A DNA stretch of 64,000 nt from JBKQVT01 sp963727245 (GCA_963727245.1 CAVSFO010000005.1:434001-498000); one strand, 5' to 3'. Shown: positions 10,395 to 20,618, numbered from the stretch's first letter. A program made the numbers and translations. The notes: generated by a model from the letters alone, not told the origin.

Positions 10395-10425
10395 AAGCCC
10401 GATCTTTCCATCGGGCTTTTCTTTT
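10395..10425 (+). terminator. Rho-independent terminator
   Basis: AAGCCCGAT, loop CTTTCC, ATCGGGCTT, then TTCTTTT. A perfect 9-bp stem with a T-tract, directly after the small gene ending at 10374. Confidence 0.9.
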
Positions 10426-10536
10426 GCGCTGTCGCGCCCCTCGCTTCGCACGGTTAGGCGGCGCCGATTGGTTGCCGAAGGGCAAGGCGCAAAGAAACGG
10501 CCGGCATTTGCCGGCCTATCGCGTTTCCCGCCGTCT

Positions 10537-11197
10537 TTATCGCGCTAATAGTCGTTGCACCGCAACGGCTGTGTAGGGCAAGTCCCGCGTTGTCACCTTG
10601 CCCGCCGCGTTCAACTCGTTTGCAATGGCTTCCAACGTGTCCCCTGCTTCGCGCCGTTGTCGAATGGTGGGCAACACGTCGGCATAGAACGCGGCAGCCT
10701 TGGCTTTCGTGGCTTTGGTGCCGCGCCGACGGGCTTTGTCTGTCAGATTGCGGCATTCCGGCCGTGATGCCCCCAGTAACACGCCCCGCCGCTTTGCTGC
10801 CCGCAAGGCTTCCCGTGTCCGTTGGCTTATCTTACGGGCTTCTTCTTCGGCAATAGCCGCTTCGATATGCAACCGGAAGGGATCGGCACCCGGTCTGTCG
10901 GCACAATCAAACGGCACCCCGGATTCCATAAGCCCGGAAACGAAATGCCACGTTGCGTGCAAGCCTATCCAGCTTGGCGATTACCAGCGTAGCCCTTGCC
11001 TTGCGGGCATGTGCCAAGGCTTCCGCCAGTTTCGGCCTATCGGCCTTCTTGCCCGTTTCAATCTCTGTGTACTCGGCAATCACGTTGCCCCGCCCGGTGG
11101 CATAGTCTTGAACGGCCGATTGCTGCGCGGCTAATCCAAGCCCACTCCGCCCCTGCCTCTTGGTTGACACGCGATAGTACGCTACCAGTTTCACCAT
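10537..11197 (-). CDS. Resolvase/invertase-type serine recombinase (one frameshift)
   Basis: About 220 aa from ATG 11197 with GAGGAGGCA upstream. The catalytic domain MVKLVAYYRVSTKRQGRSGL (Ser in YRVST) and ATLVIAKLDRLARNVA are in one frame. After a one-base change in a T run near 10935 the rest follows: FVSGLMESGVPFDC, LHIEAAIAEEEARKISQRTR and a C-terminal HTH (RREAGDTLEAIANELN). It belongs to the widespread group of short recombinases with a resolvase domain and small DNA-binding tail. It could be a resolvase, an inversion enzyme or a second mobility gene. It reads away from the repeat cluster at 11460-11800. Confidence 0.85.
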
Positions 11198-11851
11198 TGC
11201 TTGCCTCCTCATGCTGCCTGTCTATTCTATCTTAACATGGCTTCAACCAACAATCAAGCCATGTAAACAGAATCTTGCAGACAAAATTGAGGAGGTTTTG
11301 CTCGGCACAACCCCGGAGTGGGTCAAAATCGACAGGACCAGTTCGACCGGCGAAACCAGCGGCGACGGACTGCTCCTTCGTCAGTACGCGCCGGAGCCAG
11401 GCGGGTAATGACGCGGCCTTCTTGGAGCACGCGCGTTTATACGCTCTTCGGGAAGTTGGCCGCCCAGACCTTCTTTACGCCCGAATCGTGGCTGCCGTTC
11501 CCGGTCACACCATTGCCAAGGCCCTTGGCGTCGATTCTGGCAACAGGCACGTCGAAAGACACCATGCCCACAGTGCGCGGCCGTCTATGGGCTGCTGGGG
11601 CAACGGGGGAGGGTCGTTGCCGTGTTGCTGCTGGCGATTCGCGTTTAATGAATCGAGAAGGTAAGATTGTGCGCCGGCTGGATCGGCAACGGGCCGACGC
11701 GGCACACCTTCTTGACGCCCGTTCTGGGGCCGCCAAGACCGCAAGCCACCGTGCCATTGGACGTTCCGATAACCGGCGTCAAGAAGGTTCGGCCTTTCCG
11801 TGCATCACTTCCGAACGGGCCGTGCGGCACCGACGGCCGGCACTGGGTAGC
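11198..11851. other. Noncoding gap with inverted and direct repeats
   Basis: About 650 bases with no supported gene. Three copies of a motif ACCTTCTTKACGCC occur: 11467-11480 (plus), 11707-11720 (plus) and about 11776-11790 (minus orientation, GGCGTCAAGAAGG). The last two form an inverted repeat enclosing about 55 bases. In one reading direction all three encode the string GVKKV, but no continuous protein emerges. Confidence 0.5.
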
Positions 11852-14078
11852 CTAAAAGCCGGACAGTTCGGAGAACTTATACTTGACAAACTTGACGCCA
11901 AGCGATGTCGCCTTGAATTTCCATGTGCCGCCCGGTTCCAACCCGTTGATGTTTCCGATGGCCGAACCGACCTGAGAGCCGCTCTCGTCGTACAGGTTGA
12001 AAGTGATTTGTGCGTAACTCAGCTTCCGAGAGCGGCGATTGACGACCATGCCGGTAATCTCGCCCCCGAATTCGCCTACCTTGCCATCGACGGTCTTCCG
12101 CAACAAAACGAGACCGTTAGCATCGTATTCCTCCTCGGCCTTGTGCGCGGCCTCAGCTTCCGCTTGTGCCGTCCGCTTGCGCTCTGTCTCGGCCTTCGCA
12201 ATCGCGGCCTCCTGCGCAAGTCTCGCTTCTTCCTGGCGATTACGTTCAGCCAGTTCAGCTTGGCGGCGGTTCCGTTCCTCGGGAAGGTACTTTATGAATG
12301 CAACCTTCACTGCATCACGGAGCGCAGCGTTCGTTGTAGCAAAGTCATCGGGCAACTTGTCACTCTCCGACAACGACTTGAGTTGCCCGTCACTCATGGA
12401 CTTTAGGGACGCCTGTGCTTTGCCGGCATCAAGGACGAGTTCCACCAGTCTGAGCATCTGCGTTGCCTCAGACTTCTTTTCGCTACGGGGATGGGCCTCA
12501 TAGGCTTTGAGGCGCTTAGCTGCAACGGAATACTTCCCTTGCTCAATCGCTTGCTGTGCATCGCGAAGCAGCAATTCGGGCTGCGCAGTTCCCCATCTTT
12601 CCAAGTATCTGTTCCGCTTCTTCGGTGTTCGTGGCGTCTTTGACCGAAATCGCCTCGTTGATTATTTGCATCGCTTTGTCGTACTGAGAGGCCCGGAATG
12701 TATCCTTGGCGTCGGCAATCAGTTTCGTAACCTTCTCGTTCGCGAGTTCCTGGCGTCTAGCGGGAACTTTGGCAAGAAGATCCCTTGCCTTCGCCGTGTT
12801 AGTTGCAAGTGGCAGTGACAGTGCCTTGGACAATTTCTCTTCTGCGGCTTCCAATCTACCGGAAGAGAAATCCATTTCAGCCTGCGTGACGAGTTCCAAA
12901 ACATCCCGGTTGGCTTTTCTGATTGCGGCTTCCTGACGCGCAGCCCGAATCTTCTCTTGCAGCAAGCCAGCCGCCTTCGTATCCGTGGCCTTCACAACAA
13001 GCGGAACTCGCTGCAACTCGTTCTCAGCCTTGTCCAGTTCTCCTTTGTCAAAGCTCTCTTGAGCCGCTCTTACGAGCGACGCGACTTCCTCGTTTGCTTG
13101 TCGGGCTTCCCTCTCTTGACGCTGCTTCGCTATGTAATTCGAGAAGTACAACCCCGTAAACGGTACGCCCAATACCACCATCACCAAGCCGATCCCCGCA
13201 ATTCCCCCACCCGCTGCCCGACTCCGCACGACACTCTTACCGCCCACGAAAAGCAGCACCAAACCGAGAAGCACGATGAGACACGGTACAGAGAGCCACA
13301 GCCACGATGTCAGCCACAAAAGCGCGAGTACAACGAAAGCGGCCAGAGCCGACACGCCGATGGCGGCAGCCTGGAAGAAGCGGTAGACCAAATCGTTGCC
13401 CTCACCGGCCGTAGATTTCAGCAGGCCATCAATCTTCTTCGGGGTCGCACGAATGAGGGTCCAAGCCCGGTTCGCAGTGGCGACGGTCCAAGGTCCAGCT
13501 TGAGTACCGACCTGCGCGACCACCTTTCCAACTTTGCGGAGGCCCTCGCCAGAAGGTTGACCGGCAATGGCCGCCCCTATGGGCTGCGCGGTGACTGGCA
13601 CGTTAGGTTGTATCTGCGAAGCGGCAAATGGTGAAGAGGCGAATGTTGCGCCCACAGGGGCAGGACTCATCGGCCGTTCCGGCAGGTCGCGACGTTCCTG
13701 AAGCCCGCGCAGAGTAGAAGCAACTTGCTCTGGGTTGGCAACGCCAGCCATTTGGATTTCGTAATCGTCCGAGGAGGCACTAGAAAGACGAACCGTTCCT
13801 GTGCCCATGAGACGTTGGAAAAAGCCTTGCTCGACATGGATCGCGCGAATGTCAGTATGGCGCAACTCGGTTGTGGACTTGGACAAGAGGCCCTGACGGG
13901 AGATGGTTCGGCGCGTTGTCACAGTCCAACTGGTTGCCAAGCACCGAAGCCACCAAATCAGCAGAATGACAAGGCCGATTCCCAGCGGAACCAACAGCAC
14001 CGCCAACAGGAACCCGACGGGGGCGTTGCGGAACATCGCAGGTCGCCCGGTCCAAACAACACGTTCGTCTGTCGCCAT
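11852..14078 (-). CDS. PH-domain / multi-TM / coiled-coil / FxLYD protein (one frameshift)
   Basis: About 740 aa. Residues 1-125 form a bacterial PH (YdbT/DUF304-like) domain with two membrane segments: VVWTGRPAMFRNAPVGFLLA, WTVTTRRTISRQGLLSKSTT, HTDIRAIHVEQGFFQRL. A Pro/Ala linker, then two or three more membrane segments (240-325) follow. Next is a long charged helical region with a repeating AQESFDKGELDKAENELQRV-like unit resembling TPRs. After a frameshift near 12580 comes a coiled coil (ERNRRQAELAERNRQEEARL) and a terminal FxLYD domain (QITFNLYDESGSQVGSAIGN). Probably a membrane-anchored protein. The combination is unfamiliar and its role in the element is unknown. Confidence 0.75.
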
Positions 14079-14712
14079 TATCGTCTACCCTCTAAAGCTG
14101 GAAAGCGTTTCCGCTGGGCGGGGCTCCATGTCGCCGATGCACCAATACCAGTCGGTTGCGTATCGAACTAACGAAAAAGGAGCACCGACCCGCAGCGCCG
14201 ACCCAGAGGCCCCGACCAAGGGGCACCAATGAACAGCGCCCGGCCGACGCCCCATCTCGGGGCGGTTGTGCCAATCGCTGCTTCATTGGTTCAAGAGCCA
14301 CAGTTCGGCTCAGGTTGGTCGTTTCTCTGAAAGCAGACCTGACGCTCTCGCGTCGTTCAAGTTGTCTTCATGGCCGGTCACGGCCCTTTGGTCGTTCCTC
14401 GTTCGGTTCTCCGATTACTTCAATTCCGGCTGGTCGAAGGTTTCCCAGCGTCTTTTAGCATAATTGCGAGGCCAGAGGGCCGCAATCCCCCCCAAGTCAG
14501 AATTCCCCAGCGGGCTGGCGTGAGGCTCCAGGGCCGGCGTATCTGGCCGGCAACCTTCTTCATACCATTTGCCAAGACAGGAATCGCCGTTGCCGAGAAG
14601 GGCCGGAGAATCGAGAAGGTCAGGTGCCCGCGCCCCGGCTGGCCGGCTTTCCGATTCTCGCCCCATTGGGCCGCGTCAGCCGGCCGGCTTGACCGCCCGG
14701 CGGGCATCGGCT
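14079..14712. other. Gap between the PH-domain gene and the right end
   Basis: About 630 bases. I see no gene, RNA or strong terminator here. It would carry the promoter of the minus-strand gene at 14078. Confidence 0.5.
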
Positions 14713-14832
14713 CTAATTCTGTGGTGGGGTGCCTCGGACGAAGGCGACGATAAGCCGCCGAATATGAGCTTCGATGGACGCGGCACCGCGTCGGAAAAGT
14801 TCTACTGGCGTCCAGTCGCCCCGACTAAACAT
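14713..14832 (-). other. Detached C-terminal tail of the recombinase, at attR
   Basis: A 39-codon open frame reading inward across attR: MFSRGDWTPVELFRRGAASI, then EAHIRRLIVAFVRGTPPQN and stop. The SRG codons are the attR core and are in the same frame as the SRG codons of the recombinase at attL. In the excised circle the recombinase would read ...LISHQSRGDWTPVELFRRG and gain 34 residues instead of the ERI end it has here. The ATG at 14832 is outside the element, so as it stands this is not a gene of its own. Confidence 0.7.
14816..14826. other. attR core
   Basis: TCGCCCCGACT, identical to 2050-2060 at the tRNA-Pro 3' end, and 43 bases before the next core gene. Confidence 0.75.
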
Positions 14833-14868
14833 TCGGCTGTTTTCTTGCGGACCACGGGTTGATCTTCC

Positions 14869-17247
14869 ATGACGCGTAGAGAGAGGAATCGATGGCGAGC
14901 CGGGACGACTTCGGCTCCCAATCCATCCCCCAGCCCGGCTCCCAGTCCCTCGTTTCCCGAGGTTCCCCGCTGGCAGACGCCCGCCATGTGTGCCGGCCTG
15001 GTGCTGTTGGTGCTGATCCCTTTCGCGCAAGTGGGTTGGCACGAATTCACGATCTGCGACGACAACGACTACATCTACAGGAACCCGGCGGTCGTGCACA
15101 GGGAGTTGGCCTATGCCTGGGATTACCACTACGGCAATTGGCACCCGCTCACCTGGCTGTCGCACATGGCCGACTGCGAGATGTTTGGTCCCAGGACCGT
15201 AGGTGTCAGCGGCTGGGCCGGCGGCCATCACCTGATGAGCGTGGCCATCCACGCCGCCAGCGTGGTGTTGCTGTTTCTCGCGCTGCGCATGATGACCGGC
15301 GCCTTCTGGCCCAGTGCGATGGTGGCGGCGCTGTTCGCCATTCACCCCCTGCGGGCGGAGTCGGTGGCCTGGGCGGCCGAACGCAAGGACGTGCTCAGCG
15401 CCCTGTTCTGGATGCTGACCATGCTCGCCTACGTCTGGTATGCCCGGCGGCCCCATATCCTGCGATACCTCGCGGTGATCGTGGCCCTGGTGTTGGGGTT
15501 GATGTCGAAGTCGATGTTGGTCACCCTGCCCTGTGCGTTGGCGCTGTTGGACTATTGGCCGTTGCGGCGCTGGCGGCCCGTCGATCCGCCGCGAGGCGCC
15601 GGCCAGCCGGCGCCGCTCTTTCCGCGGGCGGGTTTCGACCTGCTTTGGGTGGAGAAGATCCCCATGCTGGCCATTGCCGCTGGGGTGGGCTGGGTGGCGA
15701 CGCAGAGCCAAGCGGCCGCCGGCGCGCTCAATGGCTTGGACGGTGTGCCCCTGGACTGCCGCATCGCCAATGCCCTGGTTTCCTATGTTGCCTATCTTGG
15801 GAAGATCTTCTGGCCGATGAATCTGGCGATCTTCTATCCCCACGTCGCCATGATCCACAGCGAGCGGCTGTTCTTCATCCACACCTCGCCCGTGCTTGAG
15901 CTGGGCTTCTTTTGCTACGCGACGATGGCGGGCGTTCTGCTGTTGGCGATTACGGCCGCGGCGATCGGGCTCAGGCGGCAGGCGCCGTACTTGATCGTCG
16001 GTTGGTTCTGGTATCTGGGCACGCTGGTGCCGGTGATCGGCTTGATCCAAGTGGGCATTCAGTCCATGGCCGACCGCTACACCTACATTCCCTCGATTGG
16101 CATTTACTGGCTGGTCGTGTGGGGCATTTGCGAGCTGGCCTTGCGGCGGAACTTTGCCCTCTGGGCGTTGCGGACCGTGGCGGCGGCCGTGTTGGTGGCC
16201 TGCCTCGTGCTCACCACGATTCAAGTGTCGTATTGGAAGAACAGTGAGGCGCTGTTTTCGGAGGCAATCAAGGCGGTCCCGGACAACTATTTCGGATACC
16301 TCCATCTGGGCAAGGAGTTTTACAGCGAACAGGCCGTGCGGGAAGGCGAACTCGCCGGCCAGGCGTCGGTGGCGGGCTTGAAGGAGGAGGCGGACGTGCA
16401 TCACGCGAAGATGCTCAGGTTGCAGGACATGGCCGCCGACGCGTTCAAAAAGGCGCTCAAGATCAATCCCACTTACGACTTTGGAAACAACAACCTCGCC
16501 GTCTGGTATGCCGAGCGCAACGATCAGGAAAATGCCATCAAGTATTTTACCAGGGCCTTGCAGGCCAAGCCGGCATACCCCGACGCCCTGAGCAACCTGT
16601 GCACCATCTTCCTGCGCCCGGAACAAAAAAAGTATGCCCAGGCGGTAGCGCTCGGTGAGAGGGCGGTGGCGCTGCTGCCCGAAAAGCTGGAGTATCGCCT
16701 CAATCTCGGCCGGGCCTACGAAGGAGTCCACAGGCCCGACGACGCGGCCCAGCAGTATAGTGCGGCCGTGCAACTCGATCCCGACTGCGTCTCGGGCTAC
16801 CGTCTCCTGATGAGGCTCATGGAACGCGAGGGGAAGATGGCCGAAGCAATTGCCTGCTGCCAAAACCTGGTGAGGATCAGCCGCGCTGCTGGTCCGAGTC
16901 AAGAGTCGGACGCCTATCGCTTCCTTGGCCTGCTCTACGCGAGGCTGGGTAACATGGAGGAAGCGGATAAATGCCTTCAGGAAGCCGTCCGTCTCGCTCC
17001 GCAGTATGACCTGGCGCGGCAATGTCTGGCCGTCGTTCGCGAATTGAACCGCAGGCAGCAAGACATCAACGCGCATCCCAGCGCGCAGGCATATTGCGAT
17101 CTCGGCAGATTGCACGCCATGATCGGCGATTGGGCAGAAGCCGAGAAGTGTTTGCAGCAAGCCCTCCACCTCGATGGGTCGAATGCTCGAGCCCGTGAAC
17201 TCCTGAAGCAGCTCCAGGTCCAGCGAGAAAAGGCCGAGGAGCCGTAG
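14869..17247 (+). CDS. GT-C-like membrane protein with C-terminal TPRs (TMTC/PMT-like)
   Basis: 792 aa. The N-terminal half is a polytopic membrane domain of about ten helices, starting with GLVLLVLIPFAQVGWHEF and the acidic luminal motif CDDNDYIYRNPAV. Further hallmarks are NWHPLTWLSHMADCEMFG and HPLRAESVAWAAERKDVLSA, seen in O-mannosyltransferase/TMTC-like proteins of planctomycetes and related bacteria. From about residue 470, TPR units follow (AADAFKKALKINPTYDFGNN, ALQAKPAYPDALSNL, AEKCLQQALHLDGSNAR). Likely a glycosyltransferase of the inner membrane; the substrate cannot be told. No strong ribosome site precedes the ATG at 14869, so the start may be internal. Confidence 0.75.
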   Translation: MTRRERNRWRAGTTSAPNPSPSPAPSPSFPEVPRWQTPAMCAGLVLLVLIPFAQVGWHEFTICDDNDYIYRNPAVVHRELAYAWDYHYGNWHPLTWLSHMADCEMFGPRTVGVSGWAGGHHLMSVAIHAASVVLLFLALRMMTGAFWPSAMVAALFAIHPLRAESVAWAAERKDVLSALFWMLTMLAYVWYARRPHILRYLAVIVALVLGLMSKSMLVTLPCALALLDYWPLRRWRPVDPPRGAGQPAPLFPRAGFDLLWVEKIPMLAIAAGVGWVATQSQAAAGALNGLDGVPLDCRIANALVSYVAYLGKIFWPMNLAIFYPHVAMIHSERLFFIHTSPVLELGFFCYATMAGVLLLAITAAAIGLRRQAPYLIVGWFWYLGTLVPVIGLIQVGIQSMADRYTYIPSIGIYWLVVWGICELALRRNFALWALRTVAAAVLVACLVLTTIQVSYWKNSEALFSEAIKAVPDNYFGYLHLGKEFYSEQAVREGELAGQASVAGLKEEADVHHAKMLRLQDMAADAFKKALKINPTYDFGNNNLAVWYAERNDQENAIKYFTRALQAKPAYPDALSNLCTIFLRPEQKKYAQAVALGERAVALLPEKLEYRLNLGRAYEGVHRPDDAAQQYSAAVQLDPDCVSGYRLLMRLMEREGKMAEAIACCQNLVRISRAAGPSQESDAYRFLGLLYARLGNMEEADKCLQEAVRLAPQYDLARQCLAVVRELNRRQQDINAHPSAQAYCDLGRLHAMIGDWAEAEKCLQQALHLDGSNARARELLKQLQVQREKAEEP

Positions 17248-17267
17248 GATTTCTCTCCGAGGACGTC

Positions 17268-19630
17268 ATGCCCGAACCGCCCCCGCAACTGATCGCGCTG
17301 GTTGGGCGACTGGGACTGGCCGCGCCGGCGGAGATCCGCAAGGCCGAGAAGCACGTGCGGCGGCTGGCCCGGGATTTGCCCCAGTTCGAGTCGGTCTGGA
17401 TTGACGCCCTGGCCCAGGCCCGGCTTCTGACACCCTTTCAGGCGGCCCAACTCAATGCCGGCCGCGGGCAGTCGCTGCGCGTGGGGCCCTATCTGCTCTG
17501 CCAGCCGCTGAGCGATTGTCCCTGGATTGCCTGCTATCGGGCCCGGCACGTCGAGTCGGGCGACATGGCGCGATTGGCCGTTGCCGACGCCGGCGACCAG
17601 ACGGCCGAGGAGCTGCTGCCCCGGCTGCAGGCCCTGGCCGCCGCGGCCGACCGCTTGACCACGGAGCACCTGCTGCCGATCCTCCGCGCCGATCGCGACG
17701 GCGGCCGCATCTGGGCTGCCGCACGCTGGCTCGAGGGCCGCACGGCTGCCGCGTGGATGGTCCACCACGGCCGTTTCCCCCCGGACGCCGTGCTGGAAAT
17801 CGCCCGGGCGATGACGGCCGGGCTGCTCGTGCTGGAAGAAGCCGGGCTCTGCCACGGCGACGTCGCGGCGCAAAGCCTGTTGCTGACCGGCCGGGGCGGA
17901 GTGGCACTGCTTCAGCCGGGGCTGCGACCGATCCTCCGGCCCGAGGAAGGATACGCGCACGCCGATTTGCAGCCCGAGGCCTACGACTATTTGGCGCCGG
18001 AGCGGATCGCGGCCGGTGCGAGTCCGGACACGGCCGGCGACGTGTATGCGTGCGGTTGCCTGTGGTGGCATTTGCTCTGCGGCCGGCCGCCGTTGGCCGG
18101 CGGCGACAGCCTGGCGAAGCTCCGCGCCGGCCATGCCGCGACGATCGTCGACGTGCGGCGTTTCGCGCCGGCGGCGCCGGGGCTGCTGGTGGAAACGATC
18201 GCCGCCTGTGTGCGGCGCGAGCCGGCGGAGCGACCGGGCTCGATCGCCCAGTTGGCCGAGATGCTCGGCCGGCCGGCACGCAACACGCGGCAGGTGCTGG
18301 CCCGAGATATGGGGCGCTACGAACGTCCGGCGGCCGCCTTGGGCGACGCCGACAGCGGCCGAGCAGGCTGCCAACAGGACCTCGCGGCGGATGGCCCTGT
18401 CGGCACTGGCCCTGATGGCCGTGGTGGCCGGCCTCTGGCCCCTTTGGCAGCAGTGGCATCGCTCCGACGCGCCCGCCGCAGCGGTATCGACCGCAGCGGG
18501 AGGCGGAGCGGGACGTGCCTCACAAGGCACCCAGGGGGTACCCGGTCCCATTTTCGTCGCGACCACGCGAAGCGTGGTGCCCGAATCGGGACAGTCCCCC
18601 GAACGCAAATTGGGGCAGTCCCCGGCTTATGCAACGCCCGGCGTCCGTCCTGCCAGGACGGCCGAGGGCCGCGCCGGACCTGCTGCTTGACGCCAAGAGG
18701 GCCTGGGAAGGGGCCGCCTTGTCGCTCCGGCCCGGACAATGCGTGCGCGGGGCACTGGGAAAACGGCCGTCGGTCGTGGTCCCGCGGGGCGGCTTGATCG
18801 TGGCCGTGGACCGCGTCCGCTTCGAGAACATCGATTTCGTCTGGACGCCTGCGACGGCCGCGGCCGCCATGATCGAACTCCGCGCCGGCCACGGCGAGTT
18901 TCGCGGCTGCACGTTCCAGGCGGTGCCGGCCGCGTCGGCGCCGCCGGCCGCCATCGCCTGGGTCCATCCGGCCGCCGCGGCGGCCGCCAGGCAGGCGCTT
19001 CCCAGCGGGCAGTTGCGCCTGAGCGATTGCGTGTTCCGTGGCGTGGCGGCGGCGATCGACTGCCGCACGCGCGGCGCCTTGGACGTGGAACTGACCAATA
19101 CGCTGCATCTGGGCGGCGGCCCGGTCTTGCGGTTGGATCATTGCCCGCGGATCGAAGAGCCGCTGAGCCTTAGCATCACGCGGGTGACGCTGCGCGGCAC
19201 CGGCCCGCTGTTGCAGTGCGATTGCCCCCGGCAGGACGACCGGCCGGGCCAAGCCGGGACCGAGCAGCCGCCCGCGGGCGAGATCGCCGTGGAAGCGGCC
19301 GGATGCGTGCTGGCCCCAGCCGCCGGACAGCCGCTGCTGCTGTTTGCCGGCCGCAACTCGCCCGTGCGGGCGCTGGCGGGCGTGAAGTGGACGGGCCAGG
19401 GCTCGCTGGTCTTGCCGGACGCGCCGATTGCCGCCTGGCGGCGGCCGGACGGGCGCCAACAACTGTTGGACGAGGCGGCGGTGTCCATGGCCGGCCTGGT
19501 GCGGAGCACCGTCGCTTTCGCCGGCAGCGCGGAAGACGGCCCGGCCGCCAGCCGGATCGTCCGTTGGCAGGCCCCGCTGCAATCGGCAGATGCCCCGGGC
19601 GTGGCGGTCGAGTTGCTTCCCCACCGGTGA
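17268..19630 (+). CDS. Pseudokinase fused to a beta-helix domain (frameshifts)
   Basis: About 785 aa. The N-terminus (LLTPFQAAQLNAGRGQSLRV) is the pre-kinase layout common in planctomycete Ser/Thr kinases. The kinase fold is degenerate: the VAIK lysine is missing (MARLAVADAG), HRD is HGD at 196-198 with Ser for the metal-binding Asn (HGDVAAQSLLL), and DFG is replaced by LLQPGL. APE (243-245) and DVYACG remain. Frame shifts near 18335 and 18560-18600 lead to a membrane helix (ALSALALMAVVAGLWPLW), a linker made of a dispersed repeat, and a right-handed beta-helix-like domain (FENIDFVWTP, GEFRGCTFQAVP, LRLSDCVFRGVA). Probably a sensor or scaffold rather than an active kinase. Confidence 0.7.
18541..18623. 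repeat. GGGGACAGTCCC-type repeat, copy A
   Basis: Inward half GGTCCCATTTTCGTCGCG, then CGAATCGGGACAGTCCCC and a third half AAATTGGGGCAGTCCCC. It lies inside the coding region between the membrane helix and beta-helix domain of the pseudokinase gene. Other copies are at 42938, 53141 and 63336. Confidence 0.8.
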
Positions 19631-19677
19631 GGTTAAGGAGGAAGGAGGAAGGATCAAGGATGAAGGATGAAAGTTGC
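19630..19677. repeat. GGAAGGA/GGATGAA low-complexity repeat
   Basis: GGAGGAAGGAGGAAGGATCA, then AGGATGAAGGATGAAAG, after the pseudokinase stop. Member of the dispersed purine-repeat family. The rest of the 290-base gap to the pilin gene holds a promoter (19814-19841). Confidence 0.75.
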
Positions 19678-19813
19678 TTTCCCACCCAGGAGAACGGCCA
19701 CCCCTGGAGTAGCCTGGCTCCGTCAACCGCGCACGCCACGCAATTGACACACCCCCGCCGACGAGTGCATTGTGCCGCGGGCATGGCGGTCGTATCGGCA
19801 TTGCCGTCAATAT

Positions 19814-19841
19814 TTGACAAAGTGTTTGGGCGACTTAGACT
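19814..19841 (+). promoter_or_regulatory. Sigma-70-like promoter of the Flp pilin
   Basis: TTGACA (19814-19819), 16-base spacer, TAGACT (19836-19841), about 75 bases before the pilin start. A perfect -35 with a 4/6 -10. Confidence 0.45.
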
Positions 19842-19919
19842 TCGGTGAGCGGCCCGCCACGCGGCCACCTTCTTTCCGGGGTAGGATTGCTTAGAAGATA
19901 TTGCATCGAGGAGGCCCCC

Positions 19920-20099
19920 TTGCGACGGCTACGACGGCTATTTTCCGAGCAGCGAGGAGCCACGGCAGTCGAGTACGCCGTGATGCTCAGTATGATTTTG
20001 ATGGTGGTCATCGGGGCCGTCGCCGCCGTCGGCACGAACACCAACAGTCTCTACGGCAAGATTCTCAACAGCCTGGGCAGCTTCGTCTTCGGCCATTGA
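19920..20099 (+). CDS. Flp/Fap family type IVb pilin
   Basis: 59 aa from TTG 19920 behind GAGGAGG. It has a short basic leader (RRLRRLFSEQ), the prepilin site RGATAVEYAVMLSMILMVV with Glu at +5 relative to the expected cleavage, and one hydrophobic helix. It assembles into Flp/Tad pili at the cell surface. The frame is open upstream to 19845, but the TTG with its ribosome site gives the family's usual length of 55-65 aa. No tad genes are in the window. Confidence 0.88.
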   Translation: MRRLRRLFSEQRGATAVEYAVMLSMILMVVIGAVAAVGTNTNSLYGKILNSLGSFVFGH

Positions 20100-20618
20100 C
20101 TATCGGCGGACGAACGCCTGATAGTAGAGCAGCGCCAACATGGTCTTGCCATCGTGAATGCGGCCGTCGCCGACCATGGCGAGCGCTTCGGACCACGTGC
20201 TCAAAAGCGGCCGGATGTCTTCGCCCGCGTCCAGCGAGGTCGATCCCGGCTCCAATTGCGCGGCCAGGTACAGGACCATGCGTTCGTCGAGGATGCCGGG
20301 CGACATGTAGAAGGTGGCCAACGGCTCGATATGCCCAGCGCGATAGCCGGTTTCTTCGGCCAGCTCGCGGCGGGCCGTCTGGGCCGGATCCTCGCCCGGT
20401 TCCAACGTGCCGGCCGGAAGCTCGATGAGCGTCTGCTGCACGCTGGCGCGGTAGTTCTCGATGAGACAGATGCGGCCGTCATCCAGCAGCGGCAGCAAGA
20501 CCACTGCCCCCGGATGCCGCACGATCTGCTTGGCGTGCCGGGCGCCGTCGGGGGCGGTTTGCATCACCTGTTCGACGCGGAAACGCGCTCCTTCAAAGAG
20601 CACAAGCGGTTTTGCCAT
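20100..20618 (-). CDS. Nudix hydrolase, ADP-ribose pyrophosphatase type
   Basis: 172 aa. The Nudix box GX5EX7REUXEEXGU is complete: G70, E76, R84, E85, E88, E89, G91 (GTLEPGEDPAQTARRELAEE, TGY). Upstream VEQVMQTAPDGARHAKQIVR and the proline-rich loop YMSPGILDERM fit the NudF/ADP-ribose subfamily, which hydrolyses ADP-ribose to AMP and ribose-5-phosphate. It converges with the pilin gene, with the stops abutting at 20099/20100. Confidence 0.88.
   Translation of the reverse strand: MAKPLVLFEGARFRVEQVMQTAPDGARHAKQIVRHPGAVVLLPLLDDGRICLIENYRASVQQTLIELPAGTLEPGEDPAQTARRELAEETGYRAGHIEPLATFYMSPGILDERMVLYLAAQLEPGSTSLDAGEDIRPLLSTWSEALAMVGDGRIHDGKTMLALLYYQAFVRR

Noticed and set aside
14833..17169. Long open frame on the minus strand opposite the GT-C/TPR gene
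   Set aside because: It is antisense to a gene with clear membrane and TPR domains and is Arg/His/Gly-rich, as expected of a high-GC shadow. Only its last 39 codons (14713-14832) make sense, as the recombinase tail.
16977..18608. Minus-strand open frame of 543 codons over the pseudokinase
   Set aside because: Shadow of the plus-strand kinase-like gene; low-complexity composition and no domain.
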